Shown here: one piece after another, positions 1 to 7,241 of the stretch
How positions within the stretch are numbered: the stretch's first letter is position 1
Layout: every line of letters starts with the position of its first letter
Source of the DNA: an uncultured Olsenella sp.
GTDB taxonomy: Bacteria; Actinomycetota; Coriobacteriia; Coriobacteriales; Atopobiaceae
NCBI GenBank assembly: GCA_947253595.1
Contig: CAMXZR010000033.1
Span: 1-15,423 of the forward strand
Direction: 5' to 3'
Length of the DNA: 15,423 nucleotides
The notes under the pieces: generated by a model
What the model was told of the DNA's origin: nothing
Databases searched by the model: none
The model's input: only the letters and a program-made list of their open reading frames with translations
Position numbers and translations under genes: made by a program

Positions 1-1
1 C

Positions 2-133
2 CGTCGCGTCACTGGCGCCTGCACGCAGCATCAGCACGACATCGCGGTCGCCATCAAGCGCGCCCGCGAGATGGCCCTTCTGCCCTACTCCGTCCCCGTG
101 GTCTCCAGCCGCGGTGGCCGTAGCCGCGGCTAG
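2..133 (+). CDS. rpsR: 30S ribosomal protein S18, 3' end only
   Basis: The last 43 codons of a frame already open at the left edge end in TAG at 131-133. The translated tail includes TGACTQHQHDIAVAIKRARE followed by MALLPYS. This matches the conserved C-terminal part of ribosomal protein S18 (R-x-(I/V)-TG...Q..(I/L)..AIKRAR...ALLP(Y/F)). S18 binds S6 in the platform of the small ribosomal subunit. The 5' part lies outside the window. Its place ahead of a YybS-like gene and rplI fits the usual rpsF-ssb-rpsR neighbourhood, although rpsF and ssb are not visible here. Confidence 0.93.
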   Translation, partial: RRVTGACTQHQHDIAVAIKRAREMALLPYSVPVVSSRGGRSRG

Positions 134-163
134 CTGGGTCCGTTCGAGCAGAGACGATGCCAG

Positions 164-1171
164 TTGAACAGGACGAGTCACACTTCCGCACCAAGGGTTG
201 ACAAAGACCTCGCGGGCGGTCCCAGCGGGATATTTTCTGGTCCGAGGCAGCTCCTTGGGAGCCTGCCCCTGAGGGGGCTCTCCTGGTCTGTCATTGGAGG
301 GGCCGTTTCGGTTCTGAGTCCGTCCTTGGCCGCCGCGCTCGTGGCCTTCGGGCTGTCGGTTTCGGCGGAGGAGGGGAAGCCGAGGGCTGTCTTGTCCTCT
401 TTTCTCGGGTCCCTCGCTGCGGCATCGATCGTCGCCGTGACATACGACCCCCTGAGGCTCCCCCCCGCCATCCCCGCGCTGGTCTGCGCTCTTGCGCTGG
501 TCCTCTTCGCGGACGATCGGGGACTTGCGACGTCAAAGGCGTGCCTCCTGATCATCATGGCGGCTGCTGCCACCCTTGGCTCAAGCGCTGTGGTCGCGGC
601 GACCCAAGGGACGAGCGTGTCGGCCGTCATCGAGGAGTATGCGAGCGCCGTCTCGGCGGCAGCGGGTGGTTCGCAGGGACTGGGCCTGCGTGAGAAGACG
701 GCATACGCGGTCTTCCTCGTGAAGACCTATTGGCCCCTTGCCTACCTGGCAGACGGAGGCCTTCTCGTGCTCTTCTCGAAGTTCGGGAGGAACACCTGCC
801 TTCGTGGAAAGGGCCTGCAGCCCCGAAGGACGCCCCTCGCGGACTTCGACCTGCCGCTCTGGGTCCTTCCCGCCTTCATCGCGGGCTTCGTTCTAAGCGC
901 CGCTGCGTCACAGGCTGCGGGCCTTCCTGCCGAGCTGGACTTTGCGGGCAGGAACCTGCTTGCCGGCACGCGGGTGTTCCTCTTCGTTCAGGGGGCTGCC
1001 GTGACGGTCGGCTTCCTCCGAAAGAGGGGGGCGGGCGTCGTCACCCAGGCCGCAGCCATGATGGTCGCAGCTTGGCTCGAACTTTCGTTTGTAATCGTGA
1101 GTGCCGTGGGCGCCATCGACCTCGTCGCGAACTTCCGCGGTCTTCCGCGTGGGCTTCGCGACACCAGGTGA
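164..1171 (+). CDS. DUF2232 / YybS-like multi-pass membrane protein
   Basis: A 335-residue, strongly hydrophobic protein. A polar N-terminus of about 35 residues is followed by hydrophobic stretches at roughly 38-65, 74-93, 100-115, 124-146, 189-207, 232-252, 266-285 and 295-320, so seven or eight membrane spans are likely. The biochemical function of this family is not known to me. The assignment rests mainly on topology, length and position: in Firmicutes the DUF2232 gene yybS sits between rpsR and rplI, exactly as here. The start is a TTG at 164, 30 nt after rpsR, with only a weak GAG-type ribosome binding site near 150-156. No ATG lies in frame upstream before a stop, and the true start could be further in. 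The gap to rplI is 58 nt. The protein probably acts in the cytoplasmic membrane and is co-transcribed with the ribosomal genes. Confidence 0.72.
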   Translation: MNRTSHTSAPRVDKDLAGGPSGIFSGPRQLLGSLPLRGLSWSVIGGAVSVLSPSLAAALVAFGLSVSAEEGKPRAVLSSFLGSLAAASIVAVTYDPLRLPPAIPALVCALALVLFADDRGLATSKACLLIIMAAAATLGSSAVVAATQGTSVSAVIEEYASAVSAAAGGSQGLGLREKTAYAVFLVKTYWPLAYLADGGLLVLFSKFGRNTCLRGKGLQPRRTPLADFDLPLWVLPAFIAGFVLSAAASQAAGLPAELDFAGRNLLAGTRVFLFVQGAAVTVGFLRKRGAGVVTQAAAMMVAAWLELSFVIVSAVGAIDLVANFRGLPRGLRDTR

Positions 1172-1229
1172 GCGTCGACCAGGCACACTGCAGGGAGTCG
1201 GCCTAGGCCGACCAACAAAAGGAGTTCCC

Positions 1230-1742
1230 ATGAAAGTCATCCTTCTGGATGAGCTCAGGGGCAAGGGCGGAGAGGGCGACATCGTAGACGTCGCCCAGGG
1301 TTATGCGGAGAACTTCCTGTTCCCCAACAAGATTGCCCAGCCTGCCACCCCTGGCAACATCAAGCAGCTTGAGGAGCGCCGCCACAACATCGAGAAGCGC
1401 GAGGAGAAGCGCATCAGCGATGCAGAGGCGACGAAGGCTCAGCTCGACGGCAAGTCTGTCGCCGTCGACGCGAAGGTCGGCGAGAACGACCAGCTCTTCG
1501 GCTCCGTGACCGGCGCTCAGATTGTCGCCGCCATCAAGGAGCAGCTTGGCGTCGAGGTCGATCGCAAGCGCCTCGTGCACGCCGCGGCGATCAAGACCGC
1601 CGGCAGGCACCAGATCGAGATCAACCTCTACCGTGAGATCAACGCCATCGTGACGGTGCTCGTCGGCGTAACCGAGGAGGCTTCCGTCGAGGAGACCGCC
1701 GAGGTCGAGGAGGAGCCCCAGACCGACGAGGCGGGCGAGTAG
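1230..1742 (+). CDS. rplI: 50S ribosomal protein L9
   Basis: A 170-residue protein. Residues 1-40 carry the L9 N-terminal signature: MKVILLDELRGKGGEGDIVD, then VAQGYAENFLFPNKIA with the GYARNFL-like motif. A charged connecting helix follows (about 45-75, rich in E, K and R), then the C-terminal rRNA-binding domain (about 78-150, including GENDQLFGSVT). The ATG at 1230 is chosen over in-frame upstream codons because AAAGGAG (1218-1224) lies 5 nt before it and the L9 signature starts exactly there. L9 binds 23S rRNA at the base of the L1 stalk. The last 20 or so residues (EEASVEETAEVEEEPQTDEA) form an acidic tail absent from typical ~150-residue L9 proteins. Gene order with dnaB downstream is conserved in many Gram-positives. 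Confidence 0.97.
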   Translation: MKVILLDELRGKGGEGDIVDVAQGYAENFLFPNKIAQPATPGNIKQLEERRHNIEKREEKRISDAEATKAQLDGKSVAVDAKVGENDQLFGSVTGAQIVAAIKEQLGVEVDRKRLVHAAAIKTAGRHQIEINLYREINAIVTVLVGVTEEASVEETAEVEEEPQTDEAGE

Positions 1743-1779
1743 CGTCCGCCCTTGGTCTCGACCTGATGGTCGCTAGCTG

Positions 1780-1792
1780 GTGTTATCAACAC
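1780..1792. repeat. Short palindrome GTGTT-ATC-AACAC
   Basis: Perfect 5-bp inverted repeat with a 3-nt centre, flanked on both sides by CTAG (1773-1776 and 1798-1801). It contains TTATCAACA (1783-1791), one base away from the DnaA-box consensus TTATCCACA. It may be a protein-binding site, but an isolated short palindrome can arise by chance. Confidence 0.3.
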
Positions 1793-1847
1793 GATGACTA
1801 GTAGGAAGACCTCAGGGTCAGGTGACTGGGACCAACTGTCAGTACAG

Positions 1848-1882
1848 GAGAGACCTTGTGGAGTCAAGCCGCAGGGTCTCTC
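1848..1882 (+). terminator. Hairpin, probable rplI terminator
   Basis: The left arm GAGAGACCTTGTGG (1848-1861) pairs with the right arm CCGCAGGGTCTCTC (1869-1882) over 14 bp, with two G·U pairs and a 7-nt loop. It is followed by TCTTTGTG, a weak U-rich tail. The two wobble pairs run in one direction, so the stem is stronger as + strand RNA than as DNA palindrome, which suggests a transcript structure. It may end the rpsR-rplI transcript or act as a leader structure. Confidence 0.5.
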
Positions 1883-2090
1883 TCTTTGTGAACGATTCTT
1901 AGGCATAATGCATCTACCAGCGATTATTCAGAAAATACGAATATATGGCGACCAAAGCGGCACATGGTCCCCCAGCCTGGCTAATAAGCGCGCAAGAAGC
2001 TGGAATGTTGAAAACCCCGCTGGCAAAAGAATTCCAAATTTGTCGAAAACGATGAAAAGTTGTGAAAGCGCCGCTAGTTGGGAATAGCTA

Positions 2091-2108
2091 TCAACAAAGC
2101 CCTGTTGA
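2091..2108. promoter_or_regulatory. Inverted repeat TCAACA-N6-TGTTGA before dnaB, possible operator
   Basis: A perfect 6-bp inverted repeat (2091-2096 and 2103-2108) with a 6-nt spacer, 72 nt before the dnaB ATG. The half-site TCAACA also occurs in the palindrome at 1780-1792. TTGACA at 2118-2123 is a perfect -35 hexamer, but the positions 17 nt downstream (2141-2146, ATGCGC) are a poor -10, so the promoter itself is uncertain. Confidence 0.3.
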
Positions 2109-2170
2109 CGGTGGTATTTGACATATCTGGCCGCAGCTGGATGCGCTACCATGCCCACGAAGCCGACGCT

Positions 2171-2175
2171 AGGAG
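2171..2175 (+). promoter_or_regulatory. Ribosome binding site deciding the dnaB start
   Basis: AGGAG lies 5 nt before the ATG at 2181. The in-frame upstream codons TTG 2118 and ATG 2151 have no comparable site, so 2181 is taken as the start. Confidence 0.75.
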
Positions 2176-2180
2176 AAGTC

Positions 2181-3566
2181 ATGCTCGACGCCATGTACGA
2201 CGACTACCCCTCGACGCCCCGCGCCGACGCGACCATGCCGCAGGATCGTGCGGCAGAGAAGTCGGTTCTCTCGGCCATGCTCCTCTCGCAGGACGTCCTT
2301 CAGGAGTGCCTCGTCGATCTGGACGAGCAGGATTTCTACCTCTATTCCCACCGCGCCATCTTTCATGCCATGAACGAGATGTTCGACCGGGCGCAGCCCG
2401 TGGACCCCATCTCGATGGCGGACCACCTCAAGAGCGCGGGTCAGCTCGACAAGGTCGGCGGCATGGCCTACCTGCTCGAGCTCAACGAAGACTCCTTCTC
2501 TCTCGCGAGCTGGCACCACCACATGGAAATCCTGCACCGCGACTCGACGCTGCGTGCCATAATCTCTGCCTCGGCGCGCATCACGGCCCTCGCCTTCGAC
2601 GCGCCGGAGGATACCAAGGAGGTCGTGGACACCGCCGAAAACCTCCTTCTCGGCGTGACCAGCAGGGAGATAGGCGACAGCTACTCCGACCTCTCTGAGG
2701 TCATGGGCAACCTTTACAACGAGCTTGGGGAGGCCTGCCTCAACCCCGATGGCGCCCTCGGGGTCCTTACGGGGTATCCCGGCATCGACTCGAGGCTCCA
2801 GGGCCTCCGTCCCGGCCAGATGGTCGTCATCGGTGCACGGCCCGGTGTGGGAAAGACCTCCTTCGCCCTCAACCTGGCCACCAACGCCGCGGCAAAGGGT
2901 GCCTCTGTCGCGTTCTTCTCCCTTGAGATGAGCAAGGTCGAGATAGCGCAGCGCCTGCTCTCTGCCCAGGCGCACATCAAACTCTCTGACATCCGCGGTG
3001 CTCACATCAAGGACAACGAGTGGCCTGCCATCCTCGAGGCCACCCGCGAGCTCTCGAGCCTGGACATCATGATAGACGACACGCCTGGCACCACCGTGAC
3101 CGAGATCCGCGCTAAGGCCCGCCGCATGCTCAAGGGGAAGGAGAACGGCATCGTCCTGGTCGACTATCTGCAGCTGCTCTCTCCTCCCTCTGGCCGCCAG
3201 CGCGCCGACTCCCGCGCCACCGAGGTCTCGGAGATGTCCCGCGGCATCAAGATCATGGCCAAGGACCTCGAGTGCCCCGTGGTGGCGCTCTCCCAGCTCA
3301 ACCGCCAGGTGACCGATCGCAAGGGCCAGCGCCCCCAGCTCTCGGACCTGCGCGAGTCGGGCTCCATCGAGCAGGATGCGGACATCGTCATTCTGCTCGA
3401 CCGGTCCATGACCGAGGAGGAGGCGGAGAGGCCCGACCGCCCCGACTACAACGTCACCGAGTTCATCATCGCCAAGAACCGTTCCGGACCCCTGGACATC
3501 GTGCCCCTCATGTTCCTGCCCGGCTCGACCAAGTTCGTCGAGGTTGATCGCTACCACACGGAGTAG
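2181..3566 (+). CDS. dnaB: Replicative DNA helicase DnaB
   Basis: A 461-residue protein of normal DnaB length. The N-terminal domain (about 20-120) contains PQDRAAEKSVLSAMLLSQDV and the FYLYSHRAIFHAM block. The C-terminal RecA-like domain starts near 185, with Walker A GARPGVGKTS at 218-227, FFSLEMS following it, Walker B IVLVDYLQLL at 324-333 (D328), and SQLNRQ at 371-376 leading into the DLRESGSIEQDAD block. DnaB is the hexameric ATP-driven helicase that unwinds DNA ahead of the replication fork and recruits primase. All key residues are present, and there is no sign of an intein, a common insertion in actinobacterial dnaB. It stands alone between a long 5' gap and the hairpin at 3588. Confidence 0.97.
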   Translation: MLDAMYDDYPSTPRADATMPQDRAAEKSVLSAMLLSQDVLQECLVDLDEQDFYLYSHRAIFHAMNEMFDRAQPVDPISMADHLKSAGQLDKVGGMAYLLELNEDSFSLASWHHHMEILHRDSTLRAIISASARITALAFDAPEDTKEVVDTAENLLLGVTSREIGDSYSDLSEVMGNLYNELGEACLNPDGALGVLTGYPGIDSRLQGLRPGQMVVIGARPGVGKTSFALNLATNAAAKGASVAFFSLEMSKVEIAQRLLSAQAHIKLSDIRGAHIKDNEWPAILEATRELSSLDIMIDDTPGTTVTEIRAKARRMLKGKENGIVLVDYLQLLSPPSGRQRADSRATEVSEMSRGIKIMAKDLECPVVALSQLNRQVTDRKGQRPQLSDLRESGSIEQDADIVILLDRSMTEEEAERPDRPDYNVTEFIIAKNRSGPLDIVPLMFLPGSTKFVEVDRYHTE

Positions 3567-3587
3567 GGCGCGTCACGGCGAGGCATC

Positions 3588-3629
3588 GGGGACGCCCGCG
3601 CCCGTCCCGCTGGCGGCGCGGGCGTCCCC
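3588..3629. terminator. Perfect 15-bp GC hairpin between dnaB and purA
   Basis: GGGGACGCCCGCGCC (3588-3602) pairs perfectly with GGCGCGGGCGTCCCC (3615-3629) around a 12-nt loop. There is no T-run after it. Being 21 nt past the dnaB stop it probably ends or stabilises the dnaB transcript, but its right arm also covers the position expected for the purA -35 box. Confidence 0.6.
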
Positions 3630-3641
3630 GTCCCGCTGCCG

Positions 3642-3647
3642 TATAAT
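3642..3647 (+). promoter_or_regulatory. purA promoter -10 box
   Basis: A perfect TATAAT, 38 nt before the purA ATG. The expected -35 positions (3619-3624, CGGGCG) do not resemble TTGACA and lie in the GC hairpin arm. The start would rely on the -10 alone or on an activator. Confidence 0.65.
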
Positions 3648-3684
3648 TGGACGGTAAGCGCTAAAAACCCAAGAAGGAGACGCA

Positions 3685-4965
3685 ATGCCTGCATCAGTGC
3701 TGGTTGGAACTCAGTGGGGCGACGAGGGCAAGGGGAAGGTCACCGACCTCATCGCGGGCGACTATGACGTGGTCTGCCGCTATGCTGGCGGCGCGAACGC
3801 CGGACACACCGTCATTGCCGGCGGCCACAAGCTGGCCCTGCACCAGGTTCCCTCCGGCGTCATGTACGAGGGCACCTACCCGGTGATCGGCAACGGCTGC
3901 ATCGTCGACCCCGAGGTCCTCCTGGGCGAGGTAGACATGCTCGAGACGCAGGGCATCTCCTGCGACGCCCTCAAGATCAGCGGCAACGCCCACATCGTCA
4001 TGCCCTACCACAAGGATCTCGATGGCACCCACGAGAAGAAGCTCGGCAAGAACCTCATCGGCACCACCAAGCGCGGCGTCGGTCCCACCTACATGGACAA
4101 AATGAACCGCACCGGCCTGCGCGTCCAGGACATGCTGGACGAGAAGATATTCCGCGAGAAGCTCGAGGCCGCCCTTGAGTACACCAACCCCATCCTCGAG
4201 AAAGTCTACGAGCTGCCCACATACACCGTGGACCAGATCTGCGAGACCTACTTGCCCTATGCCGAGCGCATCAGACCGTACATCGTGGAGAGCTCTCTCT
4301 TCCTCAACGAGCAGATCGAGGCGGGGAAGAACATCCTCTTCGAGGGTGCCCAGGCAACCATGCTCGACATAGACCATGGCACCTACCCCTTCGTGACCTC
4401 CTCCAACTGCACTGCGGGCGGCGCCGTCACGGGTTCGGGCGTGGGACCCGTCCACATCCAGCGCGTCCTGGGCATCGCCAAGGCCTACCTCACCCGCGTG
4501 GGCTCCGGCCCCTTCCCGACCGAGCTCTTCGACGAGGTCGGGGACAAGCTTGGCGAGGTCGGGCACGAGTATGGCGTCACCACGGGCCGCAAGCGCCGCT
4601 GCGGATGGTACGACTCCGTGGTCGTAAACTACGCAGCCCGCGTGAACGGACTCACCGACCTCGCCATAACCAAGCTCGACGTCCTGGGCTGCCTGGACGA
4701 GATTAAGGTCTGCGTCGCCTACGAGTGCGACGGCAAGCGCTACACCACCGTGCCCGAGCACCAGAGCGTCTTCTATCACGCCAAGCCCATCTACGAGACC
4801 CTCCCTGGCTGGAACTGCGACATCTCTGACGTCCGCGACTTCTACAGGCTTCCCCGTGAGGCCAAGGACTACATCGACTTCCTGGAGCAGCTCGCCGGCG
4901 TTCGCGTCTCGATCATCACGGTCGGCCCCGACCGCGACCAGACCATCGACAGGTACTGGAGGTAG
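3685..4965 (+). CDS. purA: Adenylosuccinate synthetase
   Basis: A 426-residue, full-length protein that joins IMP and aspartate with GTP to give adenylosuccinate, the first step from IMP to AMP, in the cytoplasm. The P-loop-like GTQWGDEGKGK (8-18) holds the catalytic D13, and AGGANAGHT (34-42) holds the catalytic H41. GTTKRGVGPTY begins at 126, GAQATMLDIDHGTYPFVTSS is the IMP-binding block, TTGRKRRCGW (299-308) is the aspartate and IMP loop, and TKLDVL precedes the GTP base site. The ATG at 3685 follows AAGGAG (3674-3679) with good spacing and starts directly before the first conserved strand. It is the first gene of a probable operon with the DegV-like gene, purD and the NUDIX gene. Confidence 0.98.
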   Translation: MPASVLVGTQWGDEGKGKVTDLIAGDYDVVCRYAGGANAGHTVIAGGHKLALHQVPSGVMYEGTYPVIGNGCIVDPEVLLGEVDMLETQGISCDALKISGNAHIVMPYHKDLDGTHEKKLGKNLIGTTKRGVGPTYMDKMNRTGLRVQDMLDEKIFREKLEAALEYTNPILEKVYELPTYTVDQICETYLPYAERIRPYIVESSLFLNEQIEAGKNILFEGAQATMLDIDHGTYPFVTSSNCTAGGAVTGSGVGPVHIQRVLGIAKAYLTRVGSGPFPTELFDEVGDKLGEVGHEYGVTTGRKRRCGWYDSVVVNYAARVNGLTDLAITKLDVLGCLDEIKVCVAYECDGKRYTTVPEHQSVFYHAKPIYETLPGWNCDISDVRDFYRLPREAKDYIDFLEQLAGVRVSIITVGPDRDQTIDRYWR

Positions 4966-4973
4966 GCTCGCGC

Positions 4974-5915
4974 GTGACCAGGCACCACGGCGACAACCGG
5001 GGCTTCGCAATAGTCTGCGACAGCCTCTGCGACCTTCCGCTGCCCGTGTTCGAGGCGGCGGGAGTCGTCCCTCTGGCACAAGTCGTGCGTATTGCCGGCG
5101 TCGACTACCGTGACTGCATCGACCTCGATCCCTCCGACTTCTACGTCCAGATATCGTCCACCCACGGGCAGGTCAACACCTTTGCCCCCTCGATAGACGA
5201 GTACGTCGACACCTACCGCCGCCTCGCCGGCGAGGGCTGGAGGGACATCGTCTCGCTCCATGCCTCGTCGGCAATGAGCGACTCCTTCGCGCTGGCCGTC
5301 GAGGCGGCAGGTCAGGTGGACGATGCCCGCATCGAGGTCGTCGACTCCTGTGGCAGCTCTGGCCAGCTGGCATTGGTGCTTGCCTGCCTCGTCGCCGCCC
5401 GCGACGGGGGCTGCGACATCGACGAGGCCCTCGCGCGGGTGCGCGAGGCGGCCGCGGCGGCCCGCTGCCTCATCGTCCCCGCCCCCGACGCACGCCCCAC
5501 GCTCTCGGCTCGCAGTCCCAAGCCGGGGCTCCTCCGTCGCGCGGACTCTCTGCGCGTGCGCGCTATGGGTGCGAGGCGGCTCTTCGCCATCTCTGACGGG
5601 GGAGAGTCGCGCGAGATAATGCGCGCCACCGACCTCCAGCGCCTGGCAGGCAACATGGCCCGCACCATGAGCTCGTACTCCCAGGCCGTTGGACCCCTCA
5701 CCTACGTGGAGATAAGTGCCGGCGTCCCCAGGCTCCTGGGCATCATCGAGAAGCCCCTCGACACCAACGAGTTCGTCTCAGACTGCGCTGCGGTGCTCAA
5801 CACCAACCCCTGCACCACCTGCCAGCTGGGAATCGGCGCGGTGGGCATAGCCTACGTCCCCTCTTCGCTCCTTCCTGCGCGAAAAGCGTACGGGATACTC
5901 TGCACACAGGACTAG
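4974..5915 (+). CDS. DegV family protein, putative fatty-acid binding
   Basis: A 313-residue protein starting at GTG 4974, 8 nt after purA. Its ribosome binding site GGAGG (4958-4962) lies in the last codons of purA, which indicates translational coupling. The DegV fold markers are CDSLCDLP (15-22, the usual DS-x-x-DLP), VNTFAPSIDEY near 64-74 (the TSQPS region), SLHASSAMSDSF (the LSSxLSGTxQ region) and VVDSCGSSGQ (the DSxxxSxG region). Characterised DegV/FakB proteins bind a fatty acid and hand it to the FakA kinase. No fakA is seen here, so the role is inferred from family only. The middle, about 175-230, is rich in Arg and Ala and diverges from typical members. Confidence 0.82.
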   Translation: MTRHHGDNRGFAIVCDSLCDLPLPVFEAAGVVPLAQVVRIAGVDYRDCIDLDPSDFYVQISSTHGQVNTFAPSIDEYVDTYRRLAGEGWRDIVSLHASSAMSDSFALAVEAAGQVDDARIEVVDSCGSSGQLALVLACLVAARDGGCDIDEALARVREAAAAARCLIVPAPDARPTLSARSPKPGLLRRADSLRVRAMGARRLFAISDGGESREIMRATDLQRLAGNMARTMSSYSQAVGPLTYVEISAGVPRLLGIIEKPLDTNEFVSDCAAVLNTNPCTTCQLGIGAVGIAYVPSSLLPARKAYGILCTQD

Positions 5916-5932
5916 CTCTTGGGAGGCGTCAC

Positions 5933-7234
5933 ATGAACGTGACCGACGGCAAGATCGACATACTCCTCCTTGGCTCCGGCGGCCGCGAGCATGCCCTCCT
6001 CCTCAAGCTTGCGGAGTCGCCGCGCGCGGGGCAGATTTGGGTTGCCCCGGGCAACGGCGGCATGGACGGCCTCGCCGCGTCGGTGGCGCTTGACCAAGAC
6101 GACCCCGCGGCGGTCGCCGACTTCGCCGTCCAGAGGGGCATCGGACTCGTGGTCATTGGGCCGGAGGCGCCTCTTGTGGCCGGCGTGGCCGACGCGGTGA
6201 GGGACGTGGGCATCCCCGCGTTTGGCCCCAGCGCCTCGGCGGCCCGCATGGAGGGGTCGAAGAGGTTCGCCAAGGACGTCATGACTCGTGCTGGCGTCCT
6301 CACCGCGGCGTACCGGAGCTTCACCGACGAGGCCTCCTGCCTGGCCTATGTGCGCGACCTCGGCGGACCTTGCGTGGTCAAGGCAGACGGGCTTGCTGCC
6401 GGCAAGGGCGTCATCGTGGCCCAGTGCGTCGAGGAAGCGCTCGAGGGGGTGAGGGAGTGCTTCTCGGGAGAGTTTGGAGACGCGGGCAGCACCGTGGTGG
6501 TGGAGGAGCTCCTCGAGGGCCCCGAGTGCTCGCTGCTCGCCCTGACAGACGGCACGACCCTCGTCCCCCTCGCAACCTCTCAGGATCACAAGCGCGCCCT
6601 CGACGGGGACCGGGGCCCAAACACGGGCGGCATGGGGGTCTATTCACCCGTGCCCATCCTCCTTCCCGGCGAGCTCGAGCAGATGACCAAGATGATGCAG
6701 GCGACGGTCGACCAGCTCCGACGGGACGGCATCACCTACAGCGGGTGCCTCTACGGCGGCTTCATGCTCACCAAGGACGGCCCCAAGGTGCTCGAGTACA
6801 ACGCGCGCTTCGGCGACCCCGAGACCCAGGTGGTCCTACCTCGCATGCGAGGGGACCTGGTGGAAGTATTCCTCGCCTGCGATGCGGGGACGCTCGACCC
6901 CAAGAGCGTGGGATGGGCGGACGACTGGGCGGTGTCGGTGGTGCTCACCAGCGCCGGCTACCCGGGGTCATACGAGAAGGGCAGGCCCATCAGCGGCATA
7001 GAGGACGCCGAGCGCATGGACGGCGTCACGGTGTACCACGCCGGTACGCGCCGCGACGAAGGTGGGCGCATAGTCACCGACGGCGGTCGCGTCCTAGACG
7101 TGACGGCGGTGGCGGAAAGCTTCGAAGACGCCCGCAACCTCGCCTATCAGGCCTGCGACAAGATCTTCTTCGACGGCAAGACCTACCGTCACGACATAGG
7201 AATCAAGGCAATCAAGGGGCGTCAGGGCCTCTAG
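5933..7234 (+). CDS. purD: Phosphoribosylamine-glycine ligase (GAR synthetase)
   Basis: A 433-residue, complete protein. It couples 5-phosphoribosylamine with glycine using ATP, step 2 of purine synthesis. The N-terminal domain starts with LLLGSGGREHALLLKL (from residue 11), followed by GPEAPLVAG and FGPSASAARMEGSK. The ATP-grasp domain has VVKADGLAAGKGV (148-160), EELLEGPECSLLALTDG, SQDHKRALDGDRGPNTGGMG, and the metal site in LEYNARFGDPETQ. The C-terminal domain contains SAGYPGSYEKG. The ATG at 5933 follows GGGAGG (5921-5926). The gap to the DegV gene is 17 nt, which supports co-transcription with purA. Confidence 0.98.
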   Translation: MNVTDGKIDILLLGSGGREHALLLKLAESPRAGQIWVAPGNGGMDGLAASVALDQDDPAAVADFAVQRGIGLVVIGPEAPLVAGVADAVRDVGIPAFGPSASAARMEGSKRFAKDVMTRAGVLTAAYRSFTDEASCLAYVRDLGGPCVVKADGLAAGKGVIVAQCVEEALEGVRECFSGEFGDAGSTVVVEELLEGPECSLLALTDGTTLVPLATSQDHKRALDGDRGPNTGGMGVYSPVPILLPGELEQMTKMMQATVDQLRRDGITYSGCLYGGFMLTKDGPKVLEYNARFGDPETQVVLPRMRGDLVEVFLACDAGTLDPKSVGWADDWAVSVVLTSAGYPGSYEKGRPISGIEDAERMDGVTVYHAGTRRDEGGRIVTDGGRVLDVTAVAESFEDARNLAYQACDKIFFDGKTYRHDIGIKAIKGRQGL

Positions 7235-7241
7235 GCCAGGC

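Larger units (their letters stand above)
1743..2180 (+). other. 438-nt intergenic region before dnaB, no gene seen
   Basis: No convincing gene is visible between the rplI stop and the dnaB start. The stretch of roughly 1885-2120 is clearly richer in A and T than its neighbours. From left to right it holds a small palindrome (1780-1792), a strong G·U-containing hairpin (1848-1882), an A-rich tract (about 2008-2072) and a TCAACA-N6-TGTTGA inverted repeat (2091-2108), followed by TTGACA (2118-2123). This looks like terminator plus promoter and control region for dnaB. A small RNA cannot be excluded. The only long open frame here (97 codons from 1794) has no recognisable motif and no good ribosome binding site. 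Confidence 0.6.

Noticed and set aside
157..201. Short frame ATG 157 to TGA, 14 codons, between rpsR and the membrane gene
   Set aside because: Very short, overlaps the start of the membrane protein gene, and has no clear ribosome binding site.
1783..1791. DnaA box-like TTATCAACA, possible origin
   Set aside because: A single near-match with no cluster of boxes, no dnaA or dnaN gene and no AT-rich unwinding repeat series. Not enough for an origin.
1794..2087. 97-codon frame in the pre-dnaB gap
   Set aside because: It crosses the hairpin at 1848-1882, lacks a ribosome binding site and shows no family motif. Treated as non-coding.
2169..3557. 462-codon open frame on the minus strand opposite dnaB
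   Set aside because: It mirrors the codon pattern of the certain dnaB gene; its protein shows no motifs. Long antisense frames are normal in GC-rich genes.
3694..5079. 461-codon minus-strand open frame opposite purA
   Set aside because: Same effect: purA on the + strand has all catalytic residues, and the antisense product is repetitive in V, D, G and L without known domains.
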